Shown here piece after piece: positions 34,847-45,176 of a stretch of 64,000 bases of DNA. Position 1 is the first letter of the stretch. Each line of letters opens with the position of its first letter. A model generated the notes under the pieces. The model was not told the origin of the DNA. It was given only the letters and a program-made list of their open reading frames with translations, and made no database searches. A program made the translations under genes and the position numbers. The stretch covers positions 2,232,001 to 2,296,000 of the forward strand of contig NZ_CP011452.2 in NCBI RefSeq assembly GCF_001008165.2, read 5' to 3'. The DNA comes from Croceibacterium atlanticum (lineage in GTDB: Bacteria; Pseudomonadota; Alphaproteobacteria; Sphingomonadales; Sphingomonadaceae).

Positions 34847-36730
34847 TTACCTCATCTTCTTCAAAAGCCAGGAGAAATTGCCGCCACCCCGGGATATCAG
34901 CCCCTGCAGCACCAATTGCTGCACGGGATGGGGCCGGCCATCTCCATCCGTCCAGATGCTCTCGTCCACCTCGAGCGTGCCTTCGCTTGCCACGAACTGC
35001 CAGAAACCGCCATCCGGCAGGGCCAGAGTGGCGCCGCGCTTGTTGGCGGTGAGCGAGATTTCGATGCCGGAACCGAGATGGAAGCGGATGGCGAAGGGAA
35101 CCTTGCCCCGCTTGCCCTTCCGGCCGGAGGGGATCAACAGATCTTCCCCGCGCAGTTCGGTGCCGTCATCGCGCATCAGCAATATCCGGCGATGGATCAG
35201 GCCGAAGCGCCCGGCATAGCCATCATGGCTCGCCTCCAGCCTCGTGGCCGATCCGCCCCCGTCAAATTCGATCGTGCGGCGATCCACTTCGACCTCGCCC
35301 ACGCCCGAACCCAGCTTGCCATTGATCATCACGGCGGTGGAATTGGAATCGCCCAGCACCAGCGTGGAATGGGCCGCTGTGGCGCGCAGGCCCTGTTCAA
35401 TGCGCACGGGCACCAGCCCGCCGGCAAAGGCCGATCCGCCGCAATTGACGATCAGACGATGCGCCCCGTGGGAAAATTCAAATGCCAGGGTCGAAGCGCA
35501 GCCATGCCGGGCATGGCGGGCCAGCGGCGGCGGCGCGGCATCGAAATGCAGCACGCTGCGCCCGGCCGACACACGCTGATAACCCCATTGGCGGGAATCG
35601 CGCAGCGGGCGGGTGCGCACACCGCTCGCCCCGATCAGGGCAGAAAGCCGCTCCGCCGAAACCGCGCCCGCGCCCTGCCAATTGCCAAGCCCGCCATCGG
35701 AATGGGTCAGCGCCAGCAGCGGCGGCACCAGCATTTGCAACATGCCTTCGACCGCCTGCGGCGGATCGCGGCGAACCGCGCGATAACAGGCGGCAAGATC
35801 CACCAGCAATCCGATCGCCTCTATCTGGCCGAGCGGGCTACGCGACAGCACGCCGCCATCATTGCCAACCAGTTCGCCCAGCACCCGGGCCAGCCCGGCC
35901 TCGCCAAACAGGCGGCGCGGCTTGCCTTCCGGCAGCAGAAGGCCGGCTGCGGTGATCGCGCACCAGCCGGCCATTTCGCCCAGCCTGTCATCCGCGCGGG
36001 TGACATTGCGATCCAGCCAGCGCGCCGTTTCCTCTATCGAAGCGAGAGTGGCGCCCTTCAGATTCTTGTCGGAGCCGGAAAGGATCAGCGGCGCATGGAC
36101 CAGCCAGGCCAGGAGACGCTGCCCCGCAATGCCAACACGCCATGCAGCGCCCTTGCCCGGCCGCGCATTATGTTCAAGCCAGGCCGCCAGCACACGTTCG
36201 GCAGTCTGCGTGCATTGCGGACGCTGGCCGCAGGCATTCAGATCGCGCAACCAGGAAAAGCCGTGAACAGCCAATTCCACCGGGGGCGTCAGCTTGGCAA
36301 CCGGGGAGAAATCGACCTGCGCGATCGGCACCTTGACCCCGTGGACCAGGAAATGCCCGGCCCGCAGCGCCATTCCCGCCACCCGGTCACCTTCCAGAGG
36401 GGAATCAACCGTTGCCAGCAGGCGGATTTTCGCCGGTTTGCGGAATGGGGAAACAAGGGCCGATCCGGGCACGCCGAAGCGATAGGCCAACCGCATCAAC
36501 CGTTCGCCCACGGTTGTTTCGGGCGGATCGAAATCCGTCAATGCCAGCGCCCGGCCGGGTTCAATCAATTCACCGACAGGCCTGTCATCGCCATGATCGG
36601 ACAAGGACACCCCCCGCGACTTCACGAGAGGTTCCACCGCGCCCTTGTCGAGCGGAATTGCCATGGCATCGGCCCCGCCGCCGGCTGCCACTCCGGCGAC
36701 ATCACGCACCCGGGTGGCATTGTCCGTCAT
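34847..36730 (-). CDS. Heparinase II/III family protein
   Basis: A 627-residue protein without a clear signal peptide. The N-terminal half is an alpha-rich region ([41 protein letters not shown]); the C-terminal half is the heparinase II/III beta domain ([69 protein letters not shown]). Family enzymes are uronate polysaccharide lyases, but the copy next to purH in Alphaproteobacteria is present in organisms that do not use heparin, so a role in cell-envelope glycan turnover is more likely. Its start overlaps the rpe stop by four bases (ATGA). Confidence 0.9.
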   Translation of the reverse strand: MTDNATRVRDVAGVAAGGGADAMAIPLDKGAVEPLVKSRGVSLSDHGDDRPVGELIEPGRALALTDFDPPETTVGERLMRLAYRFGVPGSALVSPFRKPAKIRLLATVDSPLEGDRVAGMALRAGHFLVHGVKVPIAQVDFSPVAKLTPPVELAVHGFSWLRDLNACGQRPQCTQTAERVLAAWLEHNARPGKGAAWRVGIAGQRLLAWLVHAPLILSGSDKNLKGATLASIEETARWLDRNVTRADDRLGEMAGWCAITAAGLLLPEGKPRRLFGEAGLARVLGELVGNDGGVLSRSPLGQIEAIGLLVDLAACYRAVRRDPPQAVEGMLQMLVPPLLALTHSDGGLGNWQGAGAVSAERLSALIGASGVRTRPLRDSRQWGYQRVSAGRSVLHFDAAPPPLARHARHGCASTLAFEFSHGAHRLIVNCGGSAFAGGLVPVRIEQGLRATAAHSTLVLGDSNSTAVMINGKLGSGVGEVEVDRRTIEFDGGGSATRLEASHDGYAGRFGLIHRRILLMRDDGTELRGEDLLIPSGRKGKRGKVPFAIRFHLGSGIEISLTANKRGATLALPDGGFWQFVASEGTLEVDESIWTDGDGRPHPVQQLVLQGLISRGGGNFSWLLKKMR

Positions 36731-37389
36731 GACCCTCCCTTCAAGGTGGCAATATTGGCGGCATAGCGATCGGGCCCGCCATTAAAACTGGCCGACCCGG
36801 CAACAAGCACATCCGCACCGGCATCCACACAGAGCCGGGCAGTTTCGGCATTGACCCCGCCATCAACTTCCAGCCGGATATCCCGGCCGGACTTGTCGAT
36901 CATGCGGCGCACCGCCTCGATCTTGCGCAATTGCGAATGAATGAAGGACTGGCCGCCGAAGCCAGGATTGACGCTCATCACCAGAACCAGATCAATCTCG
37001 TCGATCAGGTAATCGAGCATTTTTGCCGGCGTGGCAGGGTTGAGCGAAATGCCCGCCTTCTTGTCCAGAGCCTTGATCGCCTGCACGGTCCGGTGGACAT
37101 GCGGCCCGGCTTCGGGATGGACAGTTATGATGTCGGCGCCCGCTTTCGCGAATGCTTCGATCCACTGATCGACCGGCGACACCATCAAGTGCACATCAAA
37201 AGGCTTGGCCGAATGCGGACGCAATGCCTTGACCACCGCCGGACCGATTGTGAGATTGGGCACGAAATGCCCATCCATCACATCGACATGGATCCAGTCA
37301 GCGCCGGCCGCGTCAATCGCGCGCACCTCTTCCCCCAGCCTGGAAAAGTCGGCCGAGAGGATCGAAGGAGAGATCAGTAAATCACGCAT
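36727..37389 (-). CDS. rpe: Ribulose-phosphate 3-epimerase
   Basis: A 220-residue TIM-barrel protein: [57 protein letters not shown] and [10 protein letters not shown] are all family motifs, including the metal and catalytic Asp residues. It interconverts ribulose 5-phosphate and xylulose 5-phosphate in the pentose phosphate pathway and so also receives xylulose 5-phosphate from the xylA/xylB route at 55-58 kb. The ATG at 37389 gives the usual length; an upstream extension is not conserved-looking. First gene of the operon with the heparinase-like gene and purH. Confidence 0.98.
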   Translation of the reverse strand: MRDLLISPSILSADFSRLGEEVRAIDAAGADWIHVDVMDGHFVPNLTIGPAVVKALRPHSAKPFDVHLMVSPVDQWIEAFAKAGADIITVHPEAGPHVHRTVQAIKALDKKAGISLNPATPAKMLDYLIDEIDLVLVMSVNPGFGGQSFIHSQLRKIEAVRRMIDKSGRDIRLEVDGGVNAETARLCVDAGADVLVAGSASFNGGPDRYAANIATLKGGS

Positions 37390-37615
37390 TTCCAGACCAT
37401 CTGCCCTACGCCCGCGCGAATCGGGTAACAAGCGGAACACCCGCTATTTTCCACACAGACGGCGCCAAACCCCCAAGAAGTTGTTGAGTATTGGCTGACC
37501 GGAGGATTCAGCGCGAGTTCACGGCCATTGGAATATTCGAAAACTCAAATGGAACATTGCGCGAAACGGCAAGGATGAAACAGCCGGTTGAGCGCGGTGG
37601 CCGATACGCATCAAG

Positions 37616-38155
37616 ATGAGTTGTCCAGTAATGCCCAACACTATCCCGAACGCCCTGCGCATCAGCGGACGCGCCGTGATGCTTGCGGCGGCGGCCCTCA
37701 CCGGCCTTGCGGCGGCTGGCCCGGCGCAGGCACAGACGGAATATCGCCAGAAGATCAGCAACGACATGACCAGATGCCAGGCCGGCAAGCCTTCTGCGGT
37801 CATGGTCACGGTAGATGACATCAAATCTGCCCAGGGCACGATCCGTGTGCAGCTTTACCGCGGAACCAAGGCGGACTGGCTGGAAAAGGGGCGCTGGCTC
37901 TACCGGATCGAAGCGCCGGCCCGCGCGGGCACGATGACATTCTGCCTGCCCGCCCCCGGGCCGGGAACCTATGGCGTGGCCGTGCGGCATGACGTCAACA
38001 AGAACGGCAGCACGGATATCACGCAGGATGGCGGCGCAATGTCGAACAATCCCAGCCTGAACGTCTTCAACCTGGGCAAGCCCAGCTACAAGAAGACCGC
38101 TTTCGAAGTGGGCAATTCCGTGAAGTCGATCCGCATCCAGATGCGCTATCTCTGA
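37616..38155 (+). CDS. DUF2141 domain-containing exported protein
   Basis: A 179-residue protein with an N-terminal signal peptide ending near AAAGPAQAQ. The mature part matches DUF2141: VDDIKSAQGTIRVQLYRG, a central GTYGVAVRHDVNKNG and an acidic TDITQDGGAMSNNP segment that may bind calcium, then RIQMRYL. The function of the family is unknown; it is periplasmic or extracellular. Starts at 37616 and 37631 are in frame and neither has a strong ribosome site. It is convergent with the Tam41-like gene 22 bp away and follows rpe divergently, with about 226 bp of intergenic DNA in front. Confidence 0.82.
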   Translation: MSCPVMPNTIPNALRISGRAVMLAAAALTGLAAAGPAQAQTEYRQKISNDMTRCQAGKPSAVMVTVDDIKSAQGTIRVQLYRGTKADWLEKGRWLYRIEAPARAGTMTFCLPAPGPGTYGVAVRHDVNKNGSTDITQDGGAMSNNPSLNVFNLGKPSYKKTAFEVGNSVKSIRIQMRYL

Positions 38156-38176
38156 TAGCGGAAAAACCGCTGCGGT

Positions 38177-39079
38177 TCAGGCGCGCCCCGCCTTGCGCCG
38201 GGCGCGCCACAGGGTCCATGCAACACCGGGCGCAGCCAGAACCGGATGGTTTTCGCGCCAGGGAGTGACTTCGATCGCGATGCCTGTGTGGCGCTCTATC
38301 TTCCAGGCGGCATAGCGGGCCGCCCCTTCAAAAGTGGTTGTCGCCCGAATCAGCCGCACGATGTTGAGCGGTTTGCCAAGGCGGCGGCGCTTGCGCCACC
38401 AGCGGCGGATGCGGCCCTTTTCAGCCGCATTCATGCGCGGGGCGATGATATCGCCTTCCTGGGAGAAACCAATCCCCGCATCCCTTAGGGCCGAGGGCAG
38501 CAGCCCACGGAAATGCGCCCGGTTGGCGGACAGGATCGAATCTTCCCGGCCCGGCTTTTCCACCCGCAATTCCGCGCGATAGGTCGCCTGGAACAGGGCC
38601 CGCCAGTAATCTTCTTCGCTGCCCTGTTCCGGCCCCAGCGCCACAGCCAGACGGGCCGCCGTGCGCGCCGCCGCCGACAGCGCCCGGCGCACTTCGGCAC
38701 CGCTTTGCGGATCGCGCTGCCAGACCAGAGCGCTGGGCTGGACGAAGCGGGCCCAGATCGTCGTATCGATCGTCTCGCCCCGCGCAGCGGCTGCGAATGT
38801 GCCGATTGTCATCGTGGCGATCTTCGCGCGCAGATCCACGCCATCATGGGTCAATTCGCGATAGGACACGCGCGGCCAGATACCGCTTTCCACCCCGCCC
38901 GGCAGCAGGACATAGAAATCCAGCACCCCTTCCAGTGACCCGGTCCGCAGGTTCGATCCGTAGAACAGCACGGCGAGCGCATTGCTGTCGCGCGCCAGAA
39001 TCTCTGCGAAAGCGGAAACGTAAGGATGGATCGGCTGGTCGGGCGGCGCGCCGATCCGCGCGGCCACGCCCGCGCTCAC
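38177..39079 (-). CDS. Tam41-like nucleotidyltransferase-fold protein (putative CDP-diacylglycerol synthase)
   Basis: A 300-residue protein. From memory of the family, the sequence follows mitochondrial Tam41 (CTP:phosphatidate cytidylyltransferase): LAVLFYGSNLR (nucleotidyltransferase GS motif) then LDFYVLLPG with the acidic residue, KIATMTIGTFAAAARG, a central ARFVQPSALV, EEDYWRALFQATYRAELRVE and SANRAHFRGLLPSAL. Basic residues cluster in RIRRWWRKRRRLGKPL, which could touch membrane phosphates. The gene starts with GTG and overlaps the diacylglycerol-kinase-like gene stop (GTGA). A kinase making phosphatidic acid next to an enzyme using it as substrate is a coherent pair. Homology is by eye; no alignment was possible. 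Confidence 0.65.
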   Translation of the reverse strand: MSAGVAARIGAPPDQPIHPYVSAFAEILARDSNALAVLFYGSNLRTGSLEGVLDFYVLLPGGVESGIWPRVSYRELTHDGVDLRAKIATMTIGTFAAAARGETIDTTIWARFVQPSALVWQRDPQSGAEVRRALSAAARTAARLAVALGPEQGSEEDYWRALFQATYRAELRVEKPGREDSILSANRAHFRGLLPSALRDAGIGFSQEGDIIAPRMNAAEKGRIRRWWRKRRRLGKPLNIVRLIRATTTFEGAARYAAWKIERHTGIAIEVTPWRENHPVLAAPGVAWTLWRARRKAGRA

Positions 39080-40098
39080 GGTACGACGAAGCGTAGCTTG
39101 GGACCGAGCGACAGCTGGTAACGCCCGGCCGGGAACGCCTCGCCATCGAGAATGAAGCAGTCGGAAATGTCGATTTCCGCCCGTTCCAGGCCATGGGTGT
39201 GATAGCCCATGCGGCGCGTCCTTTCACCGACCCGGCCAGTCAGGATCAGGGGCACACGCAGCAGCAGGCCGAGACGGGAAGTGTCCAGCACGGCCATTCG
39301 CATGGTATCTTCCGGTTCGCGGAAAGGCCGCAGCCCGGCCGGAAAACGGCACAGGGTAGATGCGAAGACAAGATAACGCTCATCCTCGCGGCCATATCCG
39401 CTGTGTTCCAGTTCGCAGCCGTCTTCGCCGCGCAGCCGCATTTTCGTACCGCGGCGCCAGACATTGCCGGCACTGCCGAACAGGGCCTGCAGCAGGCTCC
39501 ACAACGCAGTAACCACCACGGCCATGGAATTGAACGCACCATGGCGATGGGCATCCTGACCGAGGCTGATTGCCGCGGTAAAAGCGCCGGCTCCGAATAC
39601 GAAACCCTGCACGCGCGCATCGGCATTGTCCCGCTGCGATATCACCAGTGGGCGGCGTTGCAGGCTGTTGCCGCCTTCCGCCGCGGCCAGCGCATCGGAC
39701 AGGGACCAGTCAGTCGGCAAGCCAAGATCGGTCGCCAGAGCATTGGTCTTGCCATTGGGCAGAACGATCAGCGGGGGCCAGCTTTCGCCAAAAATGCCCG
39801 CACCACAGGTCAGGACATCGCGCACGGTCCCATCGCCGCCATCGACGACAATGTAATCGACCCGCTTTTCAGCAAAGCGGACGAGTATATCGCTGAGTTC
39901 GCTGCGCCGCGCCGGCATTTCCACCAGCAAGGTCGCGCGTCCCTTCCATTCGGGAAGCGGATCGCGATTGCGGTGGCTGCGCGCATTGCGGATAACACCT
40001 ACCAGCGGCACGGCACGCACCGGCGCCTTCTGGACAGACGCGCCCTGGGGGCGCTCCACCTGGGGCAGGCTGTCAAAAAGATGGACGGTTCCGTGCAT
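39076..40098 (-). CDS. Diacylglycerol kinase-like lipid kinase
   Basis: A 340-residue protein with the DAGK catalytic signature: YIVVDGGDGTVRDVLTCG (GGDGT) at about residue 90, PLIVLPNGKTNALATDLGLP, and the distal family segment SGYGREDERYLVFAS. It should phosphorylate diacylglycerol, ceramide or a similar lipid with ATP. ATG 40098 is chosen; an upstream TTG at 40116 would add six residues but its AGGG is only three bases away. It overlaps the Tam41-like gene by four bases. The neighbour suggests that its product is phosphatidate. A sphingolipid-making organism could alternatively use it on ceramide. Confidence 0.88.
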   Translation of the reverse strand: MHGTVHLFDSLPQVERPQGASVQKAPVRAVPLVGVIRNARSHRNRDPLPEWKGRATLLVEMPARRSELSDILVRFAEKRVDYIVVDGGDGTVRDVLTCGAGIFGESWPPLIVLPNGKTNALATDLGLPTDWSLSDALAAAEGGNSLQRRPLVISQRDNADARVQGFVFGAGAFTAAISLGQDAHRHGAFNSMAVVVTALWSLLQALFGSAGNVWRRGTKMRLRGEDGCELEHSGYGREDERYLVFASTLCRFPAGLRPFREPEDTMRMAVLDTSRLGLLLRVPLILTGRVGERTRRMGYHTHGLERAEIDISDCFILDGEAFPAGRYQLSLGPKLRFVVP

Positions 40099-40342
40099 TT
40101 CCGAGGCCTTAGACAACCGCCCTTACTGATTGCTACGCATTTTATACAGATGTCTGAGCTGTGTCGTCCATCTGCAACAGTTTCAGCCACCTTTATACCA
40201 CAGTTGCGGCTTGGCGTAGCCCATTGGGTCTACATAGACGCGGCCACGGGCGATTTGTGCGTTGCGTGATCAATTTTCAAGAGGCCTCTCGCCCATCTGA
40301 AATGCTGGCACGCCGATATGCGCTGCGATACAAGCGCGGCAT

Positions 40343-41536
40343 ATGCTGGCAGAACTCTTGTTTGAAGACGCGCGAGGTCTTGCCCCTCGAATCACCGCGC
40401 TACGCCGGGCGATCCACGCCGAACCGGAACTTGGGCTGCAGACGCCGCTGACCCTGCAAAAGGTAAAGGCGGAACTGGCCGACCTGCCGCTGGCATGGCG
40501 CGAAGGACCGTCCACCACCGGGGCCGTGGCCGTATTGCAAGGGGCGAAGCCGGGCCGGTCCATCCTGCTGCGCGGGGACATGGACGCCTTGCCGATGGAT
40601 GAAGCGACCGGGTTGGATTTCGCTTCGACCATTGCCGGGCGGATGCATGCCTGCGGCCATGATACGCATACGGCGATGCTGGCGGGTGCCGCGCGGATAC
40701 TCGCCAACCGGCGCGGCGAACTGGCCGGGGAAGTCCAGTTCATGTTTCAACCCGGCGAAGAAGGCCATCACGGCGCACGCTTCATGATTGATGACGGGCT
40801 GCTGGATCCGCTGCCCGATGCCGCCTTCGCCCTGCATATCATGCCCAATCAGCGCCATGGCCTGCTCGCCAGCCGTGCAGGCGCGCTGATGGCCGCCGCG
40901 GACGAGCTCGACATCATTGTCCATGGCCGCGGGGGCCATGCCTCCATGCCGCATCAGACACGTGATCCGGTGCCAGTGGCCTGCGAAATCGTGTCTGCCA
41001 TACAGACTCTTGTGGCCCGGCGATTCGATGCCGCCGAAGCAACCGTGGTGACTATCGCGCGGATCGAAGCGGGTTCGACCCACAATGTCATCCCCGATCA
41101 GGCGTCCATGCGCGGCACGATCCGCACCTTGTCGCGCGAAAGGCGGGAGGAAGTGCATGAAGCCCTGCGCCACCTCGCCCAGGGCATTGCAGCCGCGCAT
41201 GATTGCCGCGCCGAAGTGACCATCACCGAAGGCTTTCCGCCCACGATCAACGATGCACGCGCCGTGGACCTGGCCGAAGCAGTGGCTACCGAACTGCCCG
41301 ATGGCGCGTTTGAACGACTGGCCAACCCGATCATGGGGGCGGAGGATTTCTCCTACGTGATCGAAAAGGTGCCGGGCGCGATGGCATTTCTGGGCGTGGC
41401 GGCCGAAGGCGCCGACTGGGCCGGATGCTGCGGCATCCATTCAAGCCGCATGATCGTGGACGAAACAGCCCTTCCCCGCGGTGCAGCCTACCTCGCCGCC
41501 TGCGCCGCGCACTTCCTTGAACGCGGCTGGGAATAA
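40343..41536 (+). CDS. M20 family amidohydrolase (hippurate/N-acyl amino acid hydrolase-like)
   Basis: A 397-residue zinc aminoacylase of the M20D group. LRGDMDALPMDE, HACGHDTHTAML (HACGHD metal motif), MFQPGEEGHHGARFMIDDG (catalytic Glu-Glu) and GRGGHASMPH are intact, as is MGAEDFSYV near the C-terminus. No signal peptide. It should remove acyl groups from N-acyl amino acids or act on related amides. It stands alone on the plus strand between the divergent lipid-kinase operon and convergent thyA, with a weak ribosome site. Confidence 0.93.
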   Translation: MLAELLFEDARGLAPRITALRRAIHAEPELGLQTPLTLQKVKAELADLPLAWREGPSTTGAVAVLQGAKPGRSILLRGDMDALPMDEATGLDFASTIAGRMHACGHDTHTAMLAGAARILANRRGELAGEVQFMFQPGEEGHHGARFMIDDGLLDPLPDAAFALHIMPNQRHGLLASRAGALMAAADELDIIVHGRGGHASMPHQTRDPVPVACEIVSAIQTLVARRFDAAEATVVTIARIEAGSTHNVIPDQASMRGTIRTLSRERREEVHEALRHLAQGIAAAHDCRAEVTITEGFPPTINDARAVDLAEAVATELPDGAFERLANPIMGAEDFSYVIEKVPGAMAFLGVAAEGADWAGCCGIHSSRMIVDETALPRGAAYLAACAAHFLERGWE

Positions 41537-41594
41537 CGCGCCGCAGCATTCCTGGGCCGTGGATAGCCGGACGAAACGTTCGCCCGGCCCATAA

Positions 41595-42491
41595 CTACAC
41601 CGCTACGTCAGCCTTGATTGCAGCGTGCGGATCATAGCCTTCCACCTCGAAATCCTCGATCCGGTAATCGTCGATGCTCGCCGCGTGACGCGCCAGTGTC
41701 ATCCTGGGAAACGGGCGCGGTTCCCGCGCAAGCTGTTCCCGCGCCTGGTCCAGATGGTTGAGATAGAGATGCACGTCACCCCCGGCCCAGACCAGTTCGC
41801 CCGGGCGCAGGCCGGCCTGCTGGGCCAGCATCAATTGCAGGGCCGAAGCCCCCACAAAGTTGAAGGCCGCCCCCAGCAGGAGATCGACTGACCGCTGGAA
41901 CAACAGGCAATTCAAACGCCCGTCGGACGTCACGTGATACTGATAGACCATGTGGCAGGGCGGCAGGGCCATCTCGCCAAGTTCGCCGACATTCCAGCCA
42001 TGGAACAGCATCCGGCGGCTGGCCGGGGTTTCGCGCAACATACGCACCAGATCGGCAATCTGGTCATGCTCGCGGCCATCGGTGCCCAGCCAGCGCCGCC
42101 ATTGCTTGCCATAGACCGGCCCAAGCTCGCCCCAGCGGGCGGCGAAGGACTCGTCTTCCACGATCCGCTGTTCGAAATCTTCCTGCGAAATATCCTCGCC
42201 AGTCGTCCGGCGATAAGCGTCCAGCGGCCAGTCGGTCCAGATGCGCACATTTTCACGCAGCAGCGGCCGGATATTCGTGCCGCCCGTCAGGAACCACAGC
42301 ATTTCCTTGACCGCGGTTTTCCAGAAGACGCGCTTGGTCGTCAGGATCGGGACGGTGCCATCGGAAAGATCGAAGCGCAGCATGGCGCCGAAGACGGACC
42401 GGGTGCCCACACCCGTGCGGTCCAGGCGCTCGTCACCATGATCGAGGACCCGCGAAAGCAGGTCGAGATATTGATATTCTGGATGCAGCAT
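41595..42491 (-). CDS. thyA: Thymidylate synthase
   Basis: A 298-residue ThyA that methylates dUMP with methylenetetrahydrofolate. LDRTGVGTRSVFGAMLRF, FLTGGTNI, ALPPCHMVYQYHV with the catalytic cysteine, and QRSVDLLLGAAFN are all present. At 298 residues it is about 34 longer than the E. coli enzyme because of a loop (about residues 92-120, GEDISQEDFEQRIVEDESFA), as in several bacterial ThyAs. It is convergent with the M20 gene and lies 73 bp after the phospholipase C start region downstream of it on the minus strand. Confidence 0.98.
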   Translation of the reverse strand: MLHPEYQYLDLLSRVLDHGDERLDRTGVGTRSVFGAMLRFDLSDGTVPILTTKRVFWKTAVKEMLWFLTGGTNIRPLLRENVRIWTDWPLDAYRRTTGEDISQEDFEQRIVEDESFAARWGELGPVYGKQWRRWLGTDGREHDQIADLVRMLRETPASRRMLFHGWNVGELGEMALPPCHMVYQYHVTSDGRLNCLLFQRSVDLLLGAAFNFVGASALQLMLAQQAGLRPGELVWAGGDVHLYLNHLDQAREQLAREPRPFPRMTLARHAASIDDYRIEDFEVEGYDPHAAIKADVAV

Positions 42492-42564
42492 GTTTCGCCT
42501 CCCGTGACAGGGGCGATAGAGGATGTTGATCGCCGCCTCCAGAGGCTGCGGAGCTTCTCGCCGG

Positions 42565-45132
42565 TCAGGGCGCGGCAGATGGAAGGCCGATCAACGGGTC
42601 GGAAATGCTGGGCAGGCCTGTTTCCACTCTTCCGGCATATCGCTGCAGGAAGTCCGGCAAAACGTCGACCGTGACGAGGAGATCGTACCAGCCGTGGCTT
42701 GCGCCCAGATCGACCGAAAGGCTGGAGCTCCCGCCAGCCGGCAGATCCATCACTTCATCAAATTCGAAATAGGAGGATGATCGTATCCTGACCGTCACCG
42801 GCCGGCCCGCCGGGTTCGTGACGAGGAATTTCAACAATCCGGCCTTTTTGTCCAATTCGGACAGGCCCGGCGAACAGGCTACTTCCGGCACCTGCCCCCG
42901 CGATGCCCCTCTGAACTGACGGAAAAATCCGTTGGGGCCGTAAACTTCCAGGTCATAGATATCTTCGGCAAATCTCCCGAGGTCGATTTCGTCACGCAAT
43001 GTATCGCCTGCCTTCACGGCGTATGACGCATGGGCCACATTTGCCGGGACACCGGGCAGCTGATGGCTCTGGCTTCCGTCACGCACGCCATGAAGATACA
43101 GGTTGAACGGGGCGCCGGCTGCTTTCTCCGCGAACTGGCTGTTGCCTGCTGTCATGGCCAGCTCGAACACCCCGCGATCGGCGCAAAGCCGCCCCTCAAC
43201 CGCCAGTTCATAGGGTAGCGGGCAGGCAGGCCTTATCCCTTCTTCCTGCCACAAATGCTCCCTCAACAGTCCGGCCTCGGCTTCGGGCGAGGCATAGGCG
43301 CTGCGATCGATCGTCTGAAAGCCGCGGGGAAGCGGTTTGAAACGTGCCCGTTCAATTGCGCGCACATGATTATCGCGGTCCAGGAAGGGGAACTGCGGAA
43401 GATCCGTCCTGGCGGGCTGAAAGCAGGATGTGAGATCACCGCTGATGGCACGCCGCCAGGTGGAGATTTCTTCCTGCCTGACATTCCTGCCGTGCTTCTG
43501 TTCGACGAAATGTTCGACGAACCGGATGATCGAACTATGATCGAACAGCTGCGAATTGACCCAGCCGCCCCGGCTCCATGGCGATGCGACGATCAGCGGA
43601 ACACGATAGCCAAGCCCGATCGGTCCGTCCCGCACGTCCCGTTCCGCCGTGCCCTGAATGCGTTCATCCTCGGCATAGGCATATTCCGGGGCCGGATCGA
43701 GCCCGTCGGACACCTTGCCGGTTTCCGGCCGGCGTGGATCGCACGCCACAAAGGGCGGAACGTGATCGAAGAAGCCGTCATTTTCGTCGAAGGTGACGAT
43801 GAAGATGGTCTTCTTCCACAATTCCGGATTGGCAGTGAGGATGTCCATCACTTCCGACACGTACCATGCGCCGTAAAGCGGGCGGCCGGGATGGGCGGAA
43901 AAGTTTGCCGCCGCCACCAGCCAGGAGACTGTCGGTAATGTGCCGCGCTCCGCATCCTGGCGGAACTGATGCAGCACGTCTCCCCTGGGGACCTGCAATT
44001 CCTGTTGCCCGCCATCCGCATCGAAATGGATGGTTTCCAGCTCCCGATAATGGGGATCGTCGCTATTCGTGGTGAAGACCTTCGAATGCATCGCGCGGTC
44101 ATGCGCGTTCAGCTGTTCAAATTCTGCGGTGCCGTGGGCGCGCTTCTGCTCCAGCCTTGCATCCTGCGCGGCATAGGCCGCGGTCCATTCCCGAAGGCTG
44201 GCCGCTTCTGGAGAATCCGGCGGCAGAGCCATCAGGCGGCGTTCCAGTTCGGCCTTCCGCCTGCGCACACTGGTTTGCCATGTATCCAGCAGGCCCAGCG
44301 TATATTCCTTGTAGGCAGGGCTGAAACGGGGCTTCACCGCAGCGAAGCGTTCCATCGTGTTATCGCCGTCATTGCCCAGCCAATTGGCATCGGCGGCACT
44401 CAGCGGGCTCTCGCAATAGCTGTCGTTCTGATAGCATTTCCAGCTCACCCCCGCCTTTTCCAGGCGTTCTGGAAAGCTGGTCCATGCCAGCGCGCCGGGA
44501 TGGGTCTGGCCATTCTTCAGATAGGCGAGCGATCCTGTTTCGTGGGGTTCCCTGACCGTCCCCGACCACATGAACAACCGATTTGGGGCCGTTTCCGTCA
44601 GACTGCCGGCAAAGTTCTGGTCACAAACCGTAAATGCGTCGGCCAGCGCATAGTAAAAGGGCAAATCCTCGCGCGTGTGATACGCCAGCGTAAGGGGAAC
44701 ATCGGGAAAGCGGTGGCTGGTCTTGGCGGAAACCCAGTTATTATACGTGCCGCCATTCCATGCATCGAGATGGTCGGACCGCGCATGCGGCGTGTCCCCC
44801 ATCCAGGTTACATGCGTATCCGTCAGGCTTACGCGCCAGGGCAGGCAGGCCTGGCCATCCCGGTCGCGCTGGATGAAAACCGATGCGCCGTCCCCCTGGC
44901 GGATGGTGCGCCGGTCATTGAAACCGCGCACACCCCGCAAAGTGCCGAACAGGTGATCGAAGGATCGGTTCTCCTGCATCAGGATAACGATATGTTCGGC
45001 ATCCAGATAGCTCGTTCCCGGATCGGGCGTGATCGCCATCGCTCTTTGTATGGAAGATGGCGCGAAACCGGATGCGCCCGCCGCTCCGGCCAGCAGGACA
45101 CTGTTCTTCAATAGACTACGGCGGGTTTGCAT
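42565..45132 (-). CDS. Phosphocholine-specific phospholipase C, TAT-exported
   Basis: An 855-residue protein with a twin-arginine leader (MQTRRSLLKNSVLLAGAAGA), so it is folded and exported by Tat. The catalytic part holds HIVILMQENRSFDHLFG and, further on, FIVTFDENDGFFDHVPP, both typical of the acid-phosphatase/phospholipase C (PLC_PlcN) family; the C-terminal about 200 residues match two DUF756 beta domains of this family. It releases phosphocholine from phosphatidylcholine, likely for phosphate or choline supply. AGGAGAGG precedes the ATG. It follows the TonB receptor on the same strand but a hairpin with T-tract lies between, so the two may be separable. Confidence 0.94.
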   Translation of the reverse strand: MQTRRSLLKNSVLLAGAAGASGFAPSSIQRAMAITPDPGTSYLDAEHIVILMQENRSFDHLFGTLRGVRGFNDRRTIRQGDGASVFIQRDRDGQACLPWRVSLTDTHVTWMGDTPHARSDHLDAWNGGTYNNWVSAKTSHRFPDVPLTLAYHTREDLPFYYALADAFTVCDQNFAGSLTETAPNRLFMWSGTVREPHETGSLAYLKNGQTHPGALAWTSFPERLEKAGVSWKCYQNDSYCESPLSAADANWLGNDGDNTMERFAAVKPRFSPAYKEYTLGLLDTWQTSVRRRKAELERRLMALPPDSPEAASLREWTAAYAAQDARLEQKRAHGTAEFEQLNAHDRAMHSKVFTTNSDDPHYRELETIHFDADGGQQELQVPRGDVLHQFRQDAERGTLPTVSWLVAAANFSAHPGRPLYGAWYVSEVMDILTANPELWKKTIFIVTFDENDGFFDHVPPFVACDPRRPETGKVSDGLDPAPEYAYAEDERIQGTAERDVRDGPIGLGYRVPLIVASPWSRGGWVNSQLFDHSSIIRFVEHFVEQKHGRNVRQEEISTWRRAISGDLTSCFQPARTDLPQFPFLDRDNHVRAIERARFKPLPRGFQTIDRSAYASPEAEAGLLREHLWQEEGIRPACPLPYELAVEGRLCADRGVFELAMTAGNSQFAEKAAGAPFNLYLHGVRDGSQSHQLPGVPANVAHASYAVKAGDTLRDEIDLGRFAEDIYDLEVYGPNGFFRQFRGASRGQVPEVACSPGLSELDKKAGLLKFLVTNPAGRPVTVRIRSSSYFEFDEVMDLPAGGSSSLSVDLGASHGWYDLLVTVDVLPDFLQRYAGRVETGLPSISDPLIGLPSAAP

Positions 45133-45176
45133 TGGCCCTCTCCTGGCAGTCCCGCAGATTGCGGCCGCCCGATCGC

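Noticed and set aside
34916-36766. A 616-codon plus-strand open frame
   Set aside because: It is antisense to the heparinase II/III-like gene and has low-complexity composition typical of a shadow frame.
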